This document shows, piece after piece, positions 57,162-64,000 of a stretch of 64,000 nucleotides of DNA; position 1 is the stretch's first letter; every line of letters begins with the position of its first letter. The notes under the pieces are model-generated. The model was not told where the DNA came from and ran no database searches. It saw nothing but the letters and a program-made list of their open reading frames with translations. Source of the DNA: Elysia chlorotica (lineage: Eukaryota > Mollusca > Gastropoda > Plakobranchidae); assembly GCA_003991915.1 (NCBI GenBank), contig RQTK01000218.1:235275-299274 (forward strand). The letters run 5' to 3'. The translations under genes and the position numbers were made by a program.

Positions 57162-57686
57162 AGTCTGGCCTCCTCGCATTGATCAGCACTGCTGTTCTGA
57201 ATGTCGGAGTTGAACTGTTAAACGCAACAAGACTTAGGTTACCAAATGCATATATAAATATATGTATGCCTATGTATTATGAATAGTAAATGCAAAGTCT
57301 AAGAAAATTGTAGCCCATGGCCACCAAGAAGTGTAGGTATGGTTAGCCGCGGGTGACAGCCTGTTGAACTTGGACTAGGCTAAGATAAGAAGAAGTAAGA
57401 AATCTGAATCCGAATTATTTTACTTTCCAAAGTGAAAGCGAAAACAAATAGGCCCTGGTAGTGTCTATTACATGTACTTGTATTCGGCCTACATTGTGTA
57501 CTCAGTTATATTTAATTATAGGTGCCATAATATCTAGAACAGATAATATGATGTTATAGTCGTTGAGTTTTAGGGTAAATATCTCATCGCTAAACATCGC
57601 CTTACTGAGACATGACCAGGCACGCTAACCACTGAGCCATTCATATTAAATGAGGTTGTAGGTTCGTTCCCCATAGTCGGTAGCCG

Positions 57687-57689
<3 letters not shown>

Positions 57690-57755
<66 letters not shown>
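57690..57755. repeat. (TC)n microsatellite
   Basis: About 33 TC copies following a tRNA-like piece (57600-57690) with ggttcgttcccc. Confidence 0.97.
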
Positions 57756-57758
<3 letters not shown>

Positions 57759-60144
57759 CAAGTTGATATTTTCATCAAGAAAATATAATGAACTTTGATT
57801 TATTACTTTTTATCTATGTTTTGACATCTGATAAGCTAATAAAAAATATTTTATTTTTTTATTTGCCATGATACAAGTGGAGTAGCTAATGAAATACATG
57901 CGCTTGGCTAATAATGCGTGTCCTAATTATTAATTTGACCTTGCAAGTCAGCAACCATCAGCTCTCATAATTCACTAATGTCAAAATATGGCCGACTTAG
58001 ACACTTTGGTTCTTATAAAAATTCTTTATCTTGACATTCCCCTGAAGTTAAGAAATCTCTTCTGCATCTTGATTCGCTGAATCGTTTATCCTATCTCACA
58101 ATTGGTATTGATTTTGTTTTATTTTCACTTATTTGCATTTAAGAAATGTTGTATGGGTTGCGGATCTAAGGTTTTGAGACCACTGCGGTTTGTATTGTTA
58201 GACCTACTAGATCTAGATCTAGAGAAGATTTAGTAATCTAGAGATGTTATTAAGTAGAAAAGCTAGATCTAGATCTAGATCTCTATGTCTCTTTTTTTTC
58301 TCGCTATATAGATCCGGATATATCGAATGCAGATCTAGATTCTGTTTATGACAGATATATGGGGGTTCTAAGAATTATTGACCATTAATCTAAATATAGC
58401 CTTTACAAATCAATCAATGAGGAATCTAGAGATATTATATATCTAGTTTATAGGCCTTTAGAATCTAAATTGATCTGGCATGTTCTCAAAACGAATACAG
58501 GTGATATCCCAATATTGGATTTGGGGGGGGGGATTCAGCAATATATAATTATAGTCTAAGAGTTGCATTATCAAAATAAAGGTCTTAAAAAGCTGTTTCT
58601 CTCACTGCGACTAACACCACAGAAACTGCAACAAACACAGTTCAGCATTCTCTTTTGAATTTCTATCAATGCTGTGAAGGAATAGCTGCATTTTAAAAGA
58701 TGAAAAAGCACATCCTTTCAAGTGAGCCAAATGTTCAGTGAGTGGTACCACGCAGATGGCTCACCATTGGAAAGGAGGATCTGAAAGCTTCCAACTGGTT
58801 GTGATTTTTATGAATGCGATAGATCCTACAACCAATATGCAGTCGAAATATTGGTCTGATTGGAAAAGTGACATTTGTGTCCTCCTGATTCTTTTTTTTT
58901 TAATCAAAAAATTAATGATAATAGATCTAGGCTATATCTAGGACCAATGTGCAGTCAAAATAAACAAGTGACACTTGAACTGTCCTGATTTTCTTTTTTT
59001 TTTTTTTTTTTCTTCCCTTTTTTAAAATTAGGCCTATAATTTTAAATAAATCTAAGACCAATGTAAATATGCAGTACATATATTGGACAAGTGACACATG
59101 CGTTCATCTGATTCTTTTTTTTAATGATAATAGATCTATGCCAAGTAATAATAATTAAAAACTTGTAGATCTAGAGTCTAGTTTTGATAGATCTATATCT
59201 AGATACTAATATGTGTATAAAAATGATTTTATATAAAAAAAGTTGAATTCAGATTAAGATCTATAAAACTTTGAATAAATTTCTTTACCATTAAAATGAC
59301 CCATTTGAACTGGGAACAAAAGGATTATTTGGATTTCAATTGCAGGAGTGAGAAGGGTAGAGCAGAAGGAGAAAATGATAAGTGAATGGCGGAGAGAAAA
59401 AGAGAGATAGGGGTCAGTAAAGAAGAGGAGAAAGAGAAGATTATCATCTTCCTCTTCCTCATGCAGAGGGAAGGTGACTCCTCCGCCTCCTTCTCCTCTT
59501 CTTCTCCCTCTTTTTTTTGTTTCCTTTCTTTTCTTTTTTATGTAATTCATGTTTGTGTTCAAAGGCAGTTGTAAATAATTGCCCAAGGAAAATTTATAAG
59601 CAGTGCAAGATCTTTTGATTCCCAACTGTCTATTAAAACCACAAATTGTGCTAAAACATTTATTTATAATGAATATGATAATATGGCAAAATGTGACATT
59701 GGTCGATAGAAAATTATAGTTCTTTTAAAAAAATCAGGAAAGTATTAGAAAATTCTCATCTCAAATCTAATTAGCTAAATATCTTTTGTGAACAAAAACT
59801 TAATACATAATACATACACTTAGATAACATTTCTGTGCAATTTTAGCATTTCTCAATTAACATTTAAAATATAGAAAAGGCTGTTCTTTATAGTTTTCAT
59901 TTTGCATACATTAAAATCTTTAAACACCATTTTCTCTAAACACTGATGTGTGTATAACTGGGATCACAAATTACTTGCTTGTGAACATTCAATGTTCTTG
60001 TTCAAAAAAATAAAAACTCTTAGAATCACCAGAACCATTTTAGTTCAACTGACTATTTTGAGGTGTATTTTGATAAATGCCTTTTGAGTTTGAATGATGA
60101 AAATGCTTACATTTGAAGTATTTCTTTTTTAATTATTTTTTTAG

Positions 60145-61182
60145 GCAATATTACACACAGATCAGTAGTAGTTGCAATGTCTGAAGAAAGAGAAACCCCA
60201 CAAGAAGTGTCTCCCCTGCCTGACTCGATCTCCAACCTAGACAGTGTGGAGTCTGTGAACAGATGTCCTTCTGTTGTCTCAGCCGTGCCCAATTCTACAA
60301 AGATGTCCGCTGTGTCTGCTGGGAGTGGCCTCAGCCTGGAGCCTGGCGCTGACTCCCCACTTCTGCCAGACTCCTCTCCAGGTTGCCCTGCAGCTGATGC
60401 GGTGTTGGAAAACAATGCGCAATGCAAGGATAGAACACCTCCATCTATTGCCCCTTGTGAACTGCTCCTCTCGGGCTCCTCAACATCAGCGTTTCGACCA
60501 TTCATCACACATAACTCTGTGCTACCAGCAGCTCCTGTGAGTAGCTCGTCCGCCTTCAGGGAGGGCCAGCCTATCACGTCCACCCCAGTTAGCCGCAGGT
60601 CTGAACGATCTACAACCATGCCTGGTGCGTCACCCTTTGCTTCACTCCAAAGCTTTCCACAGACCTCCTCTCCACAGGACTCGGTGCATCAAGGGGAGTC
60701 CAACTCAATCGTCATCAACGGCAGTGTGAATGATGACAACGATGATGGCCGTACTACAGCCTCTGCTCCTCCCTGTACACCAGCTCCTGAACCACACCAG
60801 CAACCCCAGTCTCCGTTTCGTAACAACCGGCAAATTAAAAAGATTGACCTACTAGCGATGTCACGATCACGTCAGTGCGATCGGGCAGAGAATGCTCGGA
60901 GGGATGGACGCCTGGCTCCTAGTCCCCGAAAGAAAGACGAGGTTCTCAGAAATAGCGGTTTCACATTTCCTGCTGGTCGAGGGTTTGGCTGCCCACCCAA
61001 CTTACGTCATACCATGCATCACAACCCCAATATTCCTCTGGGATCAGAAGTTTCGCCCGAGAGAAATGCCAATGGGAGCTCCAGCACAGCATCGCCAAAT
61101 GTGGATGTTGTAAGTGTGGACGAACCTCAGCCAGACCCAACCAAGTGCATGTTCAGCATTCAGTTCCATGACTTCACTTCAG
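60145..61182 (+). CDS. Zinc-finger gene, first coding exon
   Basis: The acceptor tttttttag ends at 60144, the ATG is at 60177 and the donor is ttcag|gtaagc. No in-frame stop lies between the acceptor and the ATG, so an upstream coding exon is possible. The 335 residues are Ser/Pro-rich with a basic stretch around FRNNRQIKKIDLLAMSR and end in CMFSIQFHDFTS. Confidence 0.85.
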
Positions 61183-63506
61183 GTAAGCAGGACATAATAA
61201 TGAATAGTTTTAATTATTAGCATCTTAACCATCTATAGAAGGTACAAACTAGAATTAAATATGGCGATTCAGTTATAGTCTTAAGATCACTTCTTAGTAT
61301 TTTTCATGGTAAATTATAATATCAATCTTAAAGCCAAAGTGGAAGGAAATATGTTTTTGTAGTTTCAATACAGTCGGACCTCTTTTTAGAATAATTCTGA
61401 CTGGTGCAAAAGGTGCTTATTAGAGCTTAGTTTGGTCCTCAATGGTCCGAAACTGGGAAGAATGGTGTAGTACCTGCATGTTGTAATATGTATGTCAATT
61501 TGGGTGAAAAATTCAAAACCTTTTTTTCCAAGAACCAAGCAAATGAAATGTTTAATTTTAATAGTGCAGTTCTAATTAAGAGACAAGTTGTTGGTTAAAC
61601 TGTTGTACCCTGTCCAACTTGATTGGAGCATCTTCATTCTCACCTCTAAAACATTTTTCACAAAGTTCATGGCAGCTTCAGAATAATGTCATCAACATTA
61701 AATATCTGCTTTTTTAAATTAATGCAAATCGCTCCATAAAAAAACGCATTCAGGGTGTGAAAATGATCAAGTATAAATTAATAGTCATATTTACCTTCTT
61801 TTTTTTGTGTGTGTGCAGGTTTCGCAGCCGAGCAAATGATGAAATGCAACTTGTGTGGATTTGTTACCAATAACTCTCGTTTCTACCGCCGACATCGACG
61901 AATGCACAGTCGTCAGTGCCAGCCAAACTTGATCCACTGCAGTCTTTGTGACTACTCCACCAGCCAGATTCGTAAGATGCGTGAGCACACGATCAGCCAT
62001 CACCACATGTCTCACCCGCAGAATTCCGCCACAGTGGGCGTGTCTGGAGTGTCAGGCTCTGGTGCTGGGTCAGCCTCCTCCTCGTCCCAGACCCAGGGCC
62101 CCAGTGCTGCCATGCTGGACACCAGCGAGCACCACCTGCAGCAGCCACAGCTGCAAGGTCACCTGATGGTCAGTGGGAGAGGGGCTGTTAATAGTGCCAA
62201 CCTTATTCTTCCACTGAGTGGACCCCAGCCTCTAAACCTTGCCCCTTCTGGTGCTATAGTCCCCCCTCCCCAGGCCCCTAACACCCAGCCCGCGGCCTCA
62301 TCGCTGGGCCTGCCAACTTACATCCCTGCACCGCTAGATGGGGTAGGAGCACCTCCTCCTCACCCTCACCCTCACTCAAACCTTCAACATCCAGCACGGA
62401 GCTCAAATATCCTGGGTAACTATACGTCAGAACGACATCAGCAGGACATGGCTAGCTACATGCAGTCAGTTTTATCAAATCTGATGACGCCACACACGAA
62501 TCATGGAAATTCTGCGACCTCAACAGGTCTGCTAATGCAGGTGGCGAGTGGGAGGCAAGTGCCCCATGTAAATCCTCACAACCCCACACTTCCCAGCAAC
62601 GGCGGCCCTTCAGTCGAAGAAAGCTTTAACTTCAGGCGTTTGTGGAACAATAACGGAGAGGCAACATCTAGCAATACTGGAAGCGTTTCTATGGGTCCTG
62701 CCAATGGGCCAGGTGGGTTTTTCAAAATTAAGACTGAGCCGATCAATCACAACCCTCACCATCATATTGGAGGCAGAGCACAAGATCTCCCTACGAGTAC
62801 TCAGAAACTGACTCGAAGGGAGAACCGACGACAGTCGGAGGCGTTTGACAGCGAGTCTGGTATGGACATGAGCAGTGACGACCCGGCCAGCTCTCCACAG
62901 CCACCCTCTCTACAGCGACCCAGACTGGACGCTTACTTCGGTGCCATGGATTCAGCCAGCAACCCCATCACAACGTCTTCCCTGGGTGGGGGAGATTCAT
63001 ACAACTTGGTACAAACTTCTGCTGTAAATGGTGGGGGGACTCAATGTCCAATGCCTTTTATTAAGATAGAATTCCCACCCCACCGCGAACCCTGTAATTT
63101 TAACCATGGGAATTTCAACTCTTCAAGCAACTGCACTGAAAGAAGCACCACAGTTTTGGTTGACAAAGAAATCCAGTGTGAAATTATCTCAGCTACCAAT
63201 GGCTCAAGAGCCAATGGGAATTTGAGTGGCAGTCGACACATCGGTGGTAGGACACAGTCTGAGACGGTCAGTAGCGCAGGGTGTGGGGCGACGGCAGGAG
63301 CCACAGGGTCTTCAGGCTCGTCTCTGGACACAAAGTGCTACTACTGTGGCGTGACCTTCGATGATGAGGTCCTATTCTCTATCCACGTTGGTTGTCACAG
63401 CCACACAGACCCGTTCATGTGTAATGTTTGTGGTAAACAGTGTTACAACAAGTATGGCTTCTACTCACATATCATGAGGGGTCACCAGGCAAGGACAACT
63501 TCTTAA
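60145..63506 (+). CDS. Ikaros/Hunchback-type C2H2 zinc-finger transcription factor
   Basis: This is a probable nuclear DNA-binding regulator of 897 residues in two coding exons, 60177-61182 and 61819-63506, joined in phase 1. Two adjacent C2H2 fingers lie at residues 345-365 (C345, C348, H361, H365) and 376-396 (C376, C379, H392, H396). A paired C-terminal set lies at 842-891 (C842, C845, H858, H862; C870, C873, H886, H891) with FSIHVGCHSHTDPFMCNVCG. That pair is the Ikaros/Hunchback-type dimerisation module (compare the family pattern IHMGxH...FxCNxCG). The long linkers are Ser/Pro/Asn-rich. IKTE (62727-62738) and IKIE (63060-63071) fit the SUMO consensus. Family placement between Ikaros, Pegasus and Hunchback is open. 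Confidence 0.88.
61183..61818 (+). other. Intron of the zinc-finger gene
   Basis: A 636-base AT-rich GT-AG intron without recognisable repeats. Confidence 0.75.
61819..63506 (+). CDS. Zinc-finger gene, terminal coding exon
   Basis: The acceptor is gtgtgtgcag and the stop is TAA at 63504-63506. It carries all four zinc fingers, one pair at each end, separated by about 445 residues rich in Ser, Pro, Asn, Gly and His. The donor and acceptor of this gene show no tandem array. Confidence 0.92.
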
Positions 63507-64000
63507 GGTCACATTGTCTGGTCTCAAGTTGGGATTTGTTGATAACGTTAAACAATGAACATTTTGTTTCTTTTTCAAAGTTATAGGACATTTTTTATTG
63601 TAAATTTTAGGGTTTTTGAATTCATAAATATATTGAAAACGTGCATTTTGATGATATAGTTATGAATTCACCATTGAAAGTTGTGTTTGTGATTTGACAA
63701 AGTTCTTATTGATATTTCTAAAGAAAGGCAAACTCTGAGACACTGAAAGCTTGCTAGGAGTTAGTTTCCCTTTTAGATGTATGTCCTCTACAGTGTATAC
63801 CTGATAATTTGACATTCGAGGGACCAGAACTTCCATGTCGAATTAAGGGAAAGTTGAATTTGAAGATTTAGTAATTTAAGAGAGTGCCAGAGCTGGGGCT
63901 GCTTGGTTGTGGGTCTACAGTAAAACTTGGTAATAACGATGATTTCTTGTTTTCCTCTGTGACTCTCGTTATAACTGTTATAATAACAAGGGTTCTCAAA
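63507..64000 (+). other. Probable 3' UTR of the zinc-finger gene
   Basis: AT-rich sequence after the stop. I see no perfect AATAAA before the window ends, so the transcript probably continues. Confidence 0.5.

Larger units (their letters stand above)
56022..60144. other. Divergent intergenic region between SPEF1 and the zinc-finger gene
   Basis: It should hold the promoters of two divergent genes. Visible features are a 28-bp direct duplication at 56524-56580, a GC-richer patch at 57055-57165, (TC)n at 57690-57755, and many scattered TAGATCTAG-type palindromes (56915-59210). No further coding exon is clear. Confidence 0.5.

Overview
The window is eukaryotic genomic DNA, most likely from a mollusc and probably a gastropod. 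The mollusc call is an inference from animal-type genes, GT-AG introns of up to about 10 kb, many tRNA-derived SINEs, decayed non-LTR retrotransposons and very abundant micro- and minisatellites. Exons are GC-rich islands in AT-rich introns. One run of 338 N lies at 2824-3161.

Layout. (1) 27-19958, plus strand: the last ten coding exons of an SLC24 (NCKX) K+-dependent Na+/Ca2+ exchanger. All splice phases agree and give 476 visible residues; the 5' end is off the window. (2) 28196-29965, minus strand: a 589-residue, basic, low-complexity protein that I do not recognise. Its last codons and stop lie in the first unit of a tandem array. (3) 39406-56021, minus strand: a complete SPEF1/CLAMP homologue in six exons, with an N-terminal calponin-homology (CH) domain and a C-terminal coiled coil. 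(4) 60145-63506, plus strand: two coding exons of an Ikaros/Hunchback-type C2H2 zinc-finger transcription factor of about 897 residues. The spaces between hold SINEs, LINE fragments and simple repeats. The four genes do not form a pathway; SPEF1 is a ciliary microtubule protein and the NCKX is a membrane transporter.

Main observation. Minisatellites repeatedly start or end exactly at exon-intron borders, and their repeat unit contains the splice site. Of 14 donors visible in NCKX and SPEF1, seven are duplicated or amplified: NCKX exons 1, 2, 5 and 7, and SPEF1 exons 1, 2 and 3. One acceptor (NCKX exon 9) is amplified about 15 times. In the unknown gene the C-terminal codons plus stop are amplified about 16 times. 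Protein conservation indicates that the exon-proximal donor is the one used, so each intron carries a series of decoy splice sites, up to about 59. I know of no description of this as a system. The simplest explanation is that splicing, or a stop codon, hides boundary-spanning tandem duplications from selection. An effect on splice choice is possible but untested.
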